DNA of 64,000 nucleotides, taken from positions 1 through 64,000 of the forward strand of contig NZ_FNNR01000012.1 in assembly GCF_900106835.1 (NCBI RefSeq), given 5' to 3'. Shown here one piece after another: positions 42,837 to 50,901 of this stretch (positions are counted from its first letter, which is position 1; the number at the start of each line of letters is the position of its first letter). The notes beneath the pieces were generated by a model that did not search any database, was not told the origin of the DNA, and saw only the letters and a list, made by a program, of their open reading frames with translations. A program made the position numbers and the translations under genes. Origin of the DNA: Arthrobacter sp. cf158. Lineage in GTDB: Bacteria; Actinomycetota; Actinomycetes; Actinomycetales; Micrococcaceae.

Positions 42837-43748
42837 TTAGTGCCGCCCAGGCTCCTGTGCCGCGCGCTGCAATTTAACTTCCATGGAGTCAACGCCTTCG
42901 GCGAAGGAATCCATCCCTGCCCACGCATCGTTCAATTGGGCAACGAGCGTCTGCACAGCCACGGCATCAAGGCCATCTTCCAGGAAGAGGACAACCCGCA
43001 GCTCAGGTCCCGCACCGCCGCCGGCCACCGTTCGGCCGTCGGCCGTGAGGGACGCAACTCCGGCCCCGGGTTGCGTCTCGAGCCGTCGGACCGTCCGGAA
43101 GGACGAGACTGTTGAAGCGAGAGCAGCCTCCAGTTGATCATCCAGGTATGACGGCGTCCAGTCCCGCTGTTGGGCCAGTGCCCACATGGCCGGGCGTCGG
43201 ACAACAAACGTGAAGTCGGAACCCGGATCCAGGACCAGCAACTGGGCACCCTCGGACACGGCGGAAAGTGCCGCCCGGGCCGCATAAACGGCCACAGGCC
43301 GTGCGTCCGGGTGCCACGCCTCAAGTGCTGCTGCAGACGTGAACACGGGCATGGCCTTCCGACCATCCGGAGCCTTGAGTGTGACCAATGCCATATCGGC
43401 CTGCTTGTCTGCGTGCAGGCCGTCGACGCCTTCGGCTTCCTCGGCAAGCTGGGCAACAACCGGCACGAACACCCTCGTCGTCGCGAGGGATGCCACGACG
43501 TCTGATTCACTTCCCGTTCCAGCCAGCAACGAGGCAATTGCTGCGAGGTAGCCTTCGCCGGCGGAACCGTCGTCGTCCTCGAAGTTATGGATTTTGGCGT
43601 CGTCGCCTTCAAAGCTCCTGCCCGCCCACGGCTGGCCTGCAGAATCAGTCGCTCCGCCGGCACCCGCCAAAGCCGCCGCGATGTGACCCGGGAGTTCGCG
43701 TCGGCCGTGGCCATGTTCGCCGTGCTGGTGTCCTGCGTCGTGGGGCAT
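42837..43748 (-). CDS. SseB family protein
   Basis: A 303-residue protein with the SseB N-terminal-type domain (VFVPVVAQLAEEAEG, DMALVTLKAPDGRKAMPVFTS, LVLDPGSDFTFVVRRPAMWALAQ). The N-terminus is His-rich (HDAGHQHGEHGHGRR), which could bind metal. Function in actinobacteria is unknown. The ATG overlaps the priA stop by one base (TGATG), so it is coupled to histidine/tryptophan synthesis, in the slot where other actinobacteria carry impA/hisF. Confidence 0.82.
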   Translation of the reverse strand: MPHDAGHQHGEHGHGRRELPGHIAAALAGAGGATDSAGQPWAGRSFEGDDAKIHNFEDDDGSAGEGYLAAIASLLAGTGSESDVVASLATTRVFVPVVAQLAEEAEGVDGLHADKQADMALVTLKAPDGRKAMPVFTSAAALEAWHPDARPVAVYAARAALSAVSEGAQLLVLDPGSDFTFVVRRPAMWALAQQRDWTPSYLDDQLEAALASTVSSFRTVRRLETQPGAGVASLTADGRTVAGGGAGPELRVVLFLEDGLDAVAVQTLVAQLNDAWAGMDSFAEGVDSMEVKLQRAAQEPGRH

Positions 43749-44491
43749 CAGCGGCGGCCGGCTACGTCCAGGGCTTCGGGCAGCGTAAAGGCCCCGGCAT
43801 ACAACGCCTTGCCGACGATCGCACCTTCAACGCCCAGCGGTACGAGCTCGCGCAGCACCCGCAGGTCTTCAAGGCTGGAGATACCACCAGAAGCCACAAC
43901 AGGCTTGCCGGTTTTCTCCACCATCTGGCGCAGCAGGTCCACGTTCGGACCCTGCAACGTACCGTCCTTGGTGACGTCGGTGACGACGTACCGCGCACAG
44001 CCAGCGTCCTCAAGACGGGCCAAGACCTCCCAGAGGTCACCACCCTCCTTGGTCCAGCCGCGTCCGGCAAGCGTTGTTCCGCGGACATCGAGTCCGACGG
44101 CGATCTTGTCACCGAAACGGTCGATCGCCCGACGGGTCCATTCAGGGTTCTCCAGCGCAGCCGTGCCAAGGTTCACGCGGGCAACGCCCAGCTCCAAGGC
44201 ACGCTCCAGAGATTCGTCATCCCTCAGGCCACCGGACAGTTCCACCTTGACGTTGAGCTGGGACACCACCTCGCTGATGAGGGCGGCGTTGTTGCCACGT
44301 CCAAAAGCGGCGTCGAGGTCAACCATGTGCACCCACTCGGCGCCGGCATTCTGCCAGTTCAGGGCTGCTTCGAGGGGCGTTCCGTAGCTTGTTTCCGAGC
44401 CGGCTTCGCCCTGCAGGAGCCGGACTGCCTGGCCATCAACGATGTCGACGGCGGGCAGGAGTTCCAGAACGGACTGGGTAGAGGTGGTCAT
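43748..44491 (-). CDS. priA: Bifunctional ProFAR/PRA isomerase (HisA/TrpF)
   Basis: A (beta-alpha)8 barrel of 247 residues catalysing the HisA isomerisation; in actinobacteria lacking a separate trpF it also does the TrpF reaction. The catalytic pair is Asp in LLPAVDIVDG and Asp in VVTDVTKDGTLQGPN, with phosphate sites SGGLRDDESL and ASGGISSLEDL. The bifunctional assignment is by lineage, since no trpF is within the window to test it. Confidence 0.93.
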   Translation of the reverse strand: MTTSTQSVLELLPAVDIVDGQAVRLLQGEAGSETSYGTPLEAALNWQNAGAEWVHMVDLDAAFGRGNNAALISEVVSQLNVKVELSGGLRDDESLERALELGVARVNLGTAALENPEWTRRAIDRFGDKIAVGLDVRGTTLAGRGWTKEGGDLWEVLARLEDAGCARYVVTDVTKDGTLQGPNVDLLRQMVEKTGKPVVASGGISSLEDLRVLRELVPLGVEGAIVGKALYAGAFTLPEALDVAGRR

Positions 44492-44535
44492 GTGTGTCCT
44501 TGAAGTTTCGAGGGTGACGGGGTCAGGTAGCGGAT

Positions 44536-44694
44536 TCAGCTACCGGGTAGCGTCAGGAGGTAGGCAGCCAGCAGGGACATCCCGGCCAGCACGTAGAAAG
44601 AAATGGAGACCCAGCGGGGCTTCTTTTGCTGATGGAAGGAGATCCCGCCACCCACCAGCACGCCGGCGAGGCCCATGAGGACAACAGACCACAT
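44536..44694 (-). CDS. Small two-helix membrane protein inside the his operon
   Basis: A 52-residue frame starting at an ATG that touches the hisH stop (TAAATG) and ending 44 nt before priA. It reads MWSVVLMGLAGVLVGGGISF, then HQQKKPRW, then a second hydrophobic helix SISFYVLAGMSLLAAYLLTL ending PGS. Two membrane helices joined by a basic loop. Tight coupling to hisH and clean third-position GC bias argue that it is a real gene, though it is too short for most gene callers. Function unknown. Confidence 0.75.
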   Translation of the reverse strand: MWSVVLMGLAGVLVGGGISFHQQKKPRWVSISFYVLAGMSLLAAYLLTLPGS

Positions 44695-45438
44695 TTAGGC
44701 GGCACCGCTTCCGGTGGTTTCAGTTACCGGCTTTCGCAAGCCATCAACCCAGTTCCGCAAGAGCCGGGCTCCGGCGTCACCCGATTTCTCTGGGTGGAAT
44801 TGGGTAGCGCATAGAGGCCCGTTCTCCACGGCCGCAATGAAGCGCGCGCCATGCTCGGACCATGTGACCATCGGCGGAGCCATGCGGGGCTGCACGACGT
44901 CGAAGTTCCACTCCTGCACACCATAGGAGTGCACAAAGTAAAAGCGTTCCTGCTCGACGCCGGCAAAGAGCTTGGAGCCCTCCGGCACGTCCACCGTATT
45001 CCACCCCATGTGCGGGACAACGGGGGCAGGAAGAAGCTCCACCTTTCCCGGCCATTCCGCCATGCCTTCGGACTCGGTGCCGTGCTCGACACCGGCTTCG
45101 AAGAGGACCTGAAGGCCAACGCATATAGCCAGGACGGGGCGCCCGCCGGCAACCCGTCGCCCGATCATTCGGATCGCATCAACTGCTTTGAGTTCCTTCA
45201 TGACCGTCTCAAAGGCACCAACGCCGGGAACTACCAAGCCATCAGCGTTAAGCACATCTTCCGGCTTGGCGCTCAGCACTACGTGGGCACCGGCTCGTTC
45301 CAGTGCACGAACGGCGGAGCGGACGTTGCCGGAACCGTAGTCCAGGACTGTAACGGTGGGCTTGCCCTCAGGGGACTCAGGCTTCACCGATGCGATGGCG
45401 TCAGCCACAGCACCATCTTTCAGCACCTGGCCACTCAT
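44695..45438 (-). CDS. hisH: Imidazole glycerol phosphate synthase, glutaminase subunit
   Basis: Supplies ammonia from glutamine to HisF. The class I glutaminase triad is visible: Cys in LAICVGLQVLFEAG, and His and Glu in ATQFHPEKSGDAG. It has a 27-residue N-terminal extension before VTVLDYGSGNV. The start overlaps the hisB stop (ATGA). The partner hisF is not next to it or elsewhere in the window. Confidence 0.95.
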   Translation of the reverse strand: MSGQVLKDGAVADAIASVKPESPEGKPTVTVLDYGSGNVRSAVRALERAGAHVVLSAKPEDVLNADGLVVPGVGAFETVMKELKAVDAIRMIGRRVAGGRPVLAICVGLQVLFEAGVEHGTESEGMAEWPGKVELLPAPVVPHMGWNTVDVPEGSKLFAGVEQERFYFVHSYGVQEWNFDVVQPRMAPPMVTWSEHGARFIAAVENGPLCATQFHPEKSGDAGARLLRNWVDGLRKPVTETTGSGAA

Positions 45439-46061
45439 AGTGCTCCCTTGGTGGAGGGGATTCCCTCAACGCGCGGATCCGACTCAACAGCAGCACGGAG
45501 GGCCCGCGCGAACGCCTTGAACTGCGCCTCCACGATGTGGTGCGGATCCCTGCCGGCCAGAACATTCATGTGCAGGCAGATTCCGGCATGGAGGGTGATG
45601 GCCTCGAACACGTGGCGGGTCAAAGAGCCGGTGAAGTGACCACCGATGAGGTGGTACTCCTGGCCTGCGGGCTCGCCGCCGTGCACCAGGTACGGGCGCC
45701 CGGAAACGTCCACCACCGCATGGGCAAGGGCCTCGTCCAAGGGAACCGTAGCTTCGCCGAAGCGACGAATTCCAGCTTTGTTGCCCAAGGCAGTGCGCAA
45801 GACCTCACCGAAAGTGATGGCCACATCCTCCACCGTGTGGTGGGCATCGATGTGGGTGTCACCGGTTGCCTTCACGGTCATGTCAATCAAAGAATGCTTG
45901 CTCAAGGCAGTCAGCATGTGGTCGTAAAACGGAACCGATGTGCTGATGTCCGAGACACCGGAGCCGTCCAGGTTGATCTCCACCAGAACGGAGGATTCGC
46001 TGGTGGTGCGCTCCATGCGCGCAGTGCGGGCAGCGGACGGCGTAGCGCCGGTTTCGCTCAT
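45435..46061 (-). CDS. hisB: Imidazoleglycerol-phosphate dehydratase
   Basis: Manganese enzyme of histidine synthesis, monofunctional (208 residues, no phosphatase domain). The paired metal-binding signatures are TGDTHIDAHHTVEDVAI and RDPHHIVEAQFKAFARAL. ATG 46061 is taken as the start since it begins a short Ser/Thr-rich leader before RTTSESSVLVEINLDG; the longer frame overlaps hisC. Confidence 0.96.
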   Translation of the reverse strand: MSETGATPSAARTARMERTTSESSVLVEINLDGSGVSDISTSVPFYDHMLTALSKHSLIDMTVKATGDTHIDAHHTVEDVAITFGEVLRTALGNKAGIRRFGEATVPLDEALAHAVVDVSGRPYLVHGGEPAGQEYHLIGGHFTGSLTRHVFEAITLHAGICLHMNVLAGRDPHHIVEAQFKAFARALRAAVESDPRVEGIPSTKGAL

Positions 46062-46107
46062 TGGGACGTCCTTATACACGGAGGATGGGTTGGGTCTATT
46101 GACAAGT

Positions 46108-47226
46108 TTAGGCGGGCTGTGAAGTCTTGCCATCCAAGAGCGCCTCCAGGGCTTCCAGGAAGGCGGTGGTTTCCCGCTCTGTTCCGGCAGTGACACGCAA
46201 GTGGCCGGGGATACCGACGTCGCGAATCAGCACGCCCGCATCCAAGAGGCCCTGCCAAATACCGTGGGGATTTTCCAAGCCGCCGAAAAACACATAGTTG
46301 GAGTCCGAGGCAGACGGCTTGAGGCCCATGCGCAGGAGTTCGGTCACGATGCGATCGCGCTGGACCTTAATGTCTTCGACGTCGGCCATCAGCGCTTCGC
46401 GGTGGCTCAGGGCTGCGAGGGCGGTTGCCTGCGTAACTGCAGACAAGTGGTACGGAAGGCGCACCAGCCTGATGGCGTCCGTGACCTCGGGGGCCGCCGC
46501 CATGTAACCCAGCCGCGCACCCGCAAGGGCGAACGCCTTACTCATGGTGCGGGACACGATCAGTCGCTCACGTCCGGGAAGCAAGGTCAAGGCGCTGGGC
46601 GTATTGTCGTGGGCGAACTCGTGGTACGCCTCATCCACGATGACGATTGCCTGGCTGGCTTCTCCGGCCTCATATACGGCCTCGACCACATCCAGGCCCA
46701 AGCCGGTCCCCGTGGGGTTGTTCGGCGAACACAGGAACACAATATTGGCTCCGGTTTCACGAACCTGCGCAGCAGCCGATGCCGCGTCCAAGCCATAGTC
46801 ATCAGCACGGACGCCGCGGACATACTCCGTGTCAGTTCCGCTTGCGAGCAGCGGATACATGGAATACGTAGGAGGGAAGCCCAGGGCTTTCCGTCCGGGT
46901 CCGCCAAATGCCTGGAGGATCTGCTGGAGGACTTCGTTGGACCCATTGGCTGCCCAGATGTTGGCCGGCGAGAGTCCGTGGCCAAGGTACTCAGCAAGTG
47001 CCTCGCGGAGTTCAGTAAACTCGCGATCCGGGTAGCGGTTCAGCCCGGTAGCAGCTGCGGCGACGGCCTCGGTGATGGCGGCTTGAACATCCGCCGGCAC
47101 ACCGTGAGTGTTTTCGTTGACATTGAGCAGAATGGGGACATCAAGCTGCGGTGCGCCATAGGGGCTCAGTCCACGCAGGTTGGTCCGGAGGGGTAGTCGG
47201 TCAAGTCGCTCAAGCTGGTCACTCAC
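46108..47226 (-). CDS. hisC: Histidinol-phosphate aminotransferase
   Basis: PLP aminotransferase of histidine synthesis, 372 residues. The Schiff-base Lys is in VSRTMSKAFALAGARLGYM; NVNENTHG and CSPNNPTGTG contact substrate and cofactor. Three GTG codons run in frame at the start; the third (47226) is 6 nt after -10 TAAACT (47233-47238), so it is chosen as a leaderless start. First gene of hisC-B-H-ORF-priA-sseB. hisD, usually upstream, is absent here. Confidence 0.95.
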   Translation of the reverse strand: MSDQLERLDRLPLRTNLRGLSPYGAPQLDVPILLNVNENTHGVPADVQAAITEAVAAAATGLNRYPDREFTELREALAEYLGHGLSPANIWAANGSNEVLQQILQAFGGPGRKALGFPPTYSMYPLLASGTDTEYVRGVRADDYGLDAASAAAQVRETGANIVFLCSPNNPTGTGLGLDVVEAVYEAGEASQAIVIVDEAYHEFAHDNTPSALTLLPGRERLIVSRTMSKAFALAGARLGYMAAAPEVTDAIRLVRLPYHLSAVTQATALAALSHREALMADVEDIKVQRDRIVTELLRMGLKPSASDSNYVFFGGLENPHGIWQGLLDAGVLIRDVGIPGHLRVTAGTERETTAFLEALEALLDGKTSQPA

Positions 47227-47315
47227 CACCACAGTTTAAGGGGCTGCCGCTACTGCCTACTAACTGTGACGCCACACCACCGCTTTCGACCCTCCCTGAA
47301 GACTGCTTGAAGGAC

Positions 47316-47675
47316 TCAGTTGGCGGGGACGAACAGTTGCTGGCCGGGCTGGATACGGCCGCCGCGGAGATCGTTCAGCTGGATGATTTCCGCGATGACG
47401 TCGCGGGGGTCACGCTCCGGAGCTGCCGCCCCGGCAATCCCCCACAGCGACTGACCGGGCTGGACAGTGACGCTCTGGGCAACAGGCGGCTGCAACTGCG
47501 ATTGCGAGTCCGACGCCTTGGCCGGCGAGGTGATGAATCCGGCCAGGCTCAGGAGCGCAGCCACCAGCAGCATTGCAGGGATGCCGAAGAAGACGATCCG
47601 TCCCCGCCGGGTGAGACGCAGGCGGGCGGGTGCCTGGGTGGTGCGGAAATCAGCGAACGTAGTGATTGCGGACAT
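47316..47675 (-). CDS. LysM protein, candidate SOS cell-division inhibitor
   Basis: A 119-residue protein: basic N-terminus, one membrane helix (about residues 28-50, VFFGIPAMLLVAALLSLAGF), a short linker and a single LysM domain (about 68-116, VTVQPGQSLWGIAG to RIQPGQQLFVPAN). It is divergent from lexA and preceded by a LexA-like box. This arrangement matches YneA of Bacillus and Rv2719c/ChiZ of Mycobacterium, small SOS proteins that delay division. The role is inferred from architecture and location. Confidence 0.82.
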   Translation of the reverse strand: MSAITTFADFRTTQAPARLRLTRRGRIVFFGIPAMLLVAALLSLAGFITSPAKASDSQSQLQPPVAQSVTVQPGQSLWGIAGAAAPERDPRDVIAEIIQLNDLRGGRIQPGQQLFVPAN

Positions 47676-48025
47676 GAGCTGAGCCCTTCTGAGCTATTGC
47701 CTTGCGACGGATTGCCCGGCGCCTGGCTGCCAATTCTTTGTGCACTCCCGGACCCAAGACCTGGATGTTCGAACACTTTCTTCGAACATCCAGCTTCAGC
47801 GTCAGGTTTATAGAACACATATTCGAACCTTGCTATGACATTTTTAGCACTTATCAACGAACGGTGTCGAGACTCGCTAGAACAAATGTTTGATAAACGC
47901 CTGTGCCTGCCCTACGTTTGAGTGAAGAAACAGCACTGTTTCAGTGGAACAGGAGGGTCTGACATTTTTTGCAGACCTGACATCCCCGGGCACCTTCCGG
48001 GGCGAATGGAAAGGCATTGGCGAAC
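47676..48025. promoter_or_regulatory. lexA / LysM divergent control region
   Basis: A 350-bp non-coding region. It holds a LexA-like box TAGAACACATATTCGA (47811-47826), another TAGAACAAATGTTTGA (47878-47893), a 13-bp-arm palindrome (47761-47793), and, nearer lexA, GAAACAG/CTGTTTC and AGGTCT/AGACCT inverted repeats (47927-47980). Both boxes fit GAACnnnn(G/A)TT(C/T)GA. The first most likely serves the LysM gene, the second lexA. Confidence 0.75.
47761..47793. promoter_or_regulatory. 33-bp palindrome in the SOS region
   Basis: CTGGATGTTCGAA (47761-47773) and its exact complement TTCGAACATCCAG (47781-47793) flank a 7-nt spacer CACTTTC. Each arm contains the TTCGAA core of LexA half-sites but with a spacing unlike a normal SOS box, so it may be a double operator. 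Located about 90 nt upstream of the LysM gene start. Confidence 0.7.
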
Positions 48026-48769
48026 ATGGCAGCGAAAGCCACAGGCGGCGGGGCACCCCTGCGGAGCCAGCAGCCTCAAAAGAGTCCCAAGAGCCTGACT
48101 GTCCGGCAGAAAAAGATCCTGGAGACCATCCAGCGCTCCGTCAATGACAACGGGTATCCGCCCAGCATGCGCGAGATCGGCGACACCGTAGGCCTGGCAA
48201 GCTTGTCCAGCGTCACGCACCAGCTTTCCCAGCTGGAGAAGCTTGGTTACCTGCGCAGGGACCCCAAGCGTCCTCGCGCCATGGAAGTCCTGATGCCCTT
48301 GACCTTGGATGGCGGACCGATTCCTGGAGTCGAAGCGCCCACGACACTTCGCAGCGCCGGTGGTCTCGCCGTTACGGAGCTGGCCAGTGCAAGTGATACC
48401 GCCATGGTTCCCCTGGTAGGCCGTATCGCGGCCGGCGGTCCCATCCTGGCTGACCAGACAGTGGAAGACGTACTGCCCCTCCCCCGGCAACTCGTAGGGC
48501 ACGGCGAACTGTTCATGCTGAAGGTGGCCGGAGACTCCATGATCGATGCCGCCATCTGCGACGGTGACTGGGTAGTGGTGCGCCGCCAGAATGACGCCAT
48601 CAACGGCGACATCGTGGCCGCCTTGCTGGACGACGAAGCCACGGTGAAGACGTTCCGCCAGCGCGATGGGCACACCTGGCTGCTACCACAGAACACCCAG
48701 TACGAGCCCATCCTTGGCGATCAGGCCACCATCATGGGCAAGGTTGTCTCGGTCCTGAGGTCCCTCTAA
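48026..48769 (+). CDS. lexA: LexA repressor
   Basis: Master SOS repressor. The 247-residue protein has an N-terminal winged helix (PPSMREIGDTVGLASLSSVTHQL), a linker, and the S24 peptidase domain with self-cleavage site Ala136-Gly137 (GRIAAGG), Ser171 (AGDSMID) and Lys208 (EATVKTF). ATG 48026 is preferred to the TTG at 48017 because the AAAGG ribosome site is better spaced. LexA boxes upstream indicate autorepression. Confidence 0.97.
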   Translation: MAAKATGGGAPLRSQQPQKSPKSLTVRQKKILETIQRSVNDNGYPPSMREIGDTVGLASLSSVTHQLSQLEKLGYLRRDPKRPRAMEVLMPLTLDGGPIPGVEAPTTLRSAGGLAVTELASASDTAMVPLVGRIAAGGPILADQTVEDVLPLPRQLVGHGELFMLKVAGDSMIDAAICDGDWVVVRRQNDAINGDIVAALLDDEATVKTFRQRDGHTWLLPQNTQYEPILGDQATIMGKVVSVLRSL

Positions 48770-48840
48770 CGCAGAGGTCCTCTGTATCCGGGCCCCTCTG
48801 CATCGGAACTCACCTGCACCCAGAAAGCGCCCAGGGCCTC

Positions 48841-50901
48841 CTAAGAGGCTTTGGGAGAGCCCAGGCGCTCCAGGACGCCCCGCACCACTGTTCGGTCGGT
48901 GGTCGCCCAGAACGGCGGTAGGGCAGCCCTCAGGAACCCGCCATAACGTTCCGTCGACAACCTGGAATCGAGCACAGCCACGACTCCTTTATCGCCGGTT
49001 GAACGGATGAGGCGTCCGGCACCCTGGGCCAACCGGATGGCGGCATGCGTTGCTGACACGGCCATGAACCCATTGCCACCCGACTGTGCGACAGCCCGCG
49101 AACGGGCAGTCATCAGGGGATCGTCCGGACGCGGGAAGGGAATGCGGTCGATCACCACAAGGCGGCACGAACCACCCGGTACGTCAACGCCTTGCCACAG
49201 AGACATGGTTCCGAAGAGGCAAGTGTCCGGCTCATCTGCGAATTGTTTTACGAGGGCTGCCATGGTGGATTCGCCCTGACAGAGGATGTCCACGTCCAGG
49301 CGGAGCCGCATGGCGTCGGCGGCTTCTTCCGCAGCCCGCCGTGACGAGAAGAGACACAGTGCTCCCCCGCCGGAGGCACGGATGAGGTCTTCCAACTCGT
49401 CGAGTGCCTCAGGCGATGTACCGCGGCCAGGTTTGGGCAGATGCTTCGCAACATACAACACACCTTGCTTTGGGTAATCGAAGGGCGAGCCAACATCGAT
49501 CCCAGTCCAGCTTGGTGCGCCGTCGCCAATCAGCCCCAACCCACCGGCGGCCGGCTCGAAGGCAGATCCAATAGCCAGCGTGGCGGAGGTCAGCACCACG
49601 GTGTGGCCCGCGAACAAGCCTTCACGCAAGCGTCCTGCAACACTGAGCGGGGCGATGTTAATCAGTGCCGGTGCAGTCTCGTCCGGTTGCGCATAACCCT
49701 GTTGGGGGTCAAAGGTGCTGTTCCTTGAGAACCACACCACTTCCCGGTTTTCCTTGGCAGCGAGCATGCGTTCGCACAGTTCAAGAATGAGCATGAGCCG
49801 TGAGCGTGCGAGCTGCCTGCCGCCGTCCACCGCGTTTGAGGAGTCGGTCTTCGAATCGGACAAGGCCGCACGCGTGGCGTCGCGCAGTTGGTCCAGGCAA
49901 TCGAGCTGCTCATCATTGAGCCCACTGGGCAGCAACCCGTTGGATACCCCCGCTATGGCCATATCCAGGCGCTCCGCCGCAGCGTTGAGGGCATCAACTG
50001 TGATGGCGGTGTGCTTGCGGGCGCTCGAGGCCGCGGCATGGACCATTGCCACGGACAACTGGCCGGAGACGGCACCTGTGACGCGGTCCTGCAATTCGTG
50101 GGCCTCGTCCACCACCACGACGTCGTATTCAGGCAGGACGGCCAGGCCCTCAAAGGCGCTGACCGCGAGCATGGCATGGTTGGTGACCACGACGTCGGCC
50201 TCAGCTGCGCGGGACCGCGCCAGTTCACTGAAGCATTCTTCGGCAAGCGGACACTTCTGCGCACCGAGGCATTCCATGGATGTGACGGATACTTGCCGCC
50301 AGGCCCTGTCGGTGACGCCCGGCATGAGTTCGTCACGGTCCCCCGTGGACGTTTTCCCGGCCCACTCGCGCAGCCGGACCACTTCCTTGCCCAGCTGGGA
50401 TTGCGGCCCGCCCATGGAGGCAGCGAAGTGCGGCACACTGGTGTCCTCGCCCAACGAGAACAGCTGCCCTTCGGAGGGTTCTTCGCTGGGGAAGCCGCCT
50501 TCGAGTTTCTGCAGGCACACGTAATTGGCCCTGCCCTTGACCAGCGCCACGTTGACCGGGCGTTCAAGGGCAGGATTGATGGTCTCCAGCAGCCGGGGAA
50601 GATCGCGGCCAACAATCTGGGTCTGGAGTGCCAAGGTGGCGGTGGACACGAGGGTGGGCTTATCGCTGTCCATGGAATGGGCGATCAACGGAATCAGGTA
50701 AGCCAACGACTTACCTGTTCCCGTTCCCGCTTGGACCAGCAGGTGCTCCCCGGTCTCGATGGCGCGCGTAACATGCTTGGCCATTTCGTGCTGACCGGCC
50801 CGGCTTTGACCGCCCATGCCGGCAACAGCCCGGTCCAACAGCTCGAGGGTGGCCTTCTCCCCCACCGATTCGACGGCGTCCGCCGCCACCTTCTCAACCA
50901 T
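48841..50901 (-). CDS. dinG: DinG-family ATP-dependent helicase
   Basis: A 686-residue XPD/DinG-type superfamily 2 helicase. Walker A QAGTGTGKSLAYLIPL (near residue 57), DEAH box VVVDEAHELQ, and C-terminal motifs GTMSLWQGVDVPG and QGAGRLIRSTGDKG. Four Cys around YVCLQKLEGG and ECLGAQKCPLAEECF match an iron-sulphur cluster site. It unwinds 5'-overhang DNA, including damage-related structures. Its start overlaps the hflX stop by 8 nt, so it is translated with hflX. Confidence 0.92.
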   Translation of the reverse strand: MVEKVAADAVESVGEKATLELLDRAVAGMGGQSRAGQHEMAKHVTRAIETGEHLLVQAGTGTGKSLAYLIPLIAHSMDSDKPTLVSTATLALQTQIVGRDLPRLLETINPALERPVNVALVKGRANYVCLQKLEGGFPSEEPSEGQLFSLGEDTSVPHFAASMGGPQSQLGKEVVRLREWAGKTSTGDRDELMPGVTDRAWRQVSVTSMECLGAQKCPLAEECFSELARSRAAEADVVVTNHAMLAVSAFEGLAVLPEYDVVVVDEAHELQDRVTGAVSGQLSVAMVHAAASSARKHTAITVDALNAAAERLDMAIAGVSNGLLPSGLNDEQLDCLDQLRDATRAALSDSKTDSSNAVDGGRQLARSRLMLILELCERMLAAKENREVVWFSRNSTFDPQQGYAQPDETAPALINIAPLSVAGRLREGLFAGHTVVLTSATLAIGSAFEPAAGGLGLIGDGAPSWTGIDVGSPFDYPKQGVLYVAKHLPKPGRGTSPEALDELEDLIRASGGGALCLFSSRRAAEEAADAMRLRLDVDILCQGESTMAALVKQFADEPDTCLFGTMSLWQGVDVPGGSCRLVVIDRIPFPRPDDPLMTARSRAVAQSGGNGFMAVSATHAAIRLAQGAGRLIRSTGDKGVVAVLDSRLSTERYGGFLRAALPPFWATTDRTVVRGVLERLGSPKAS

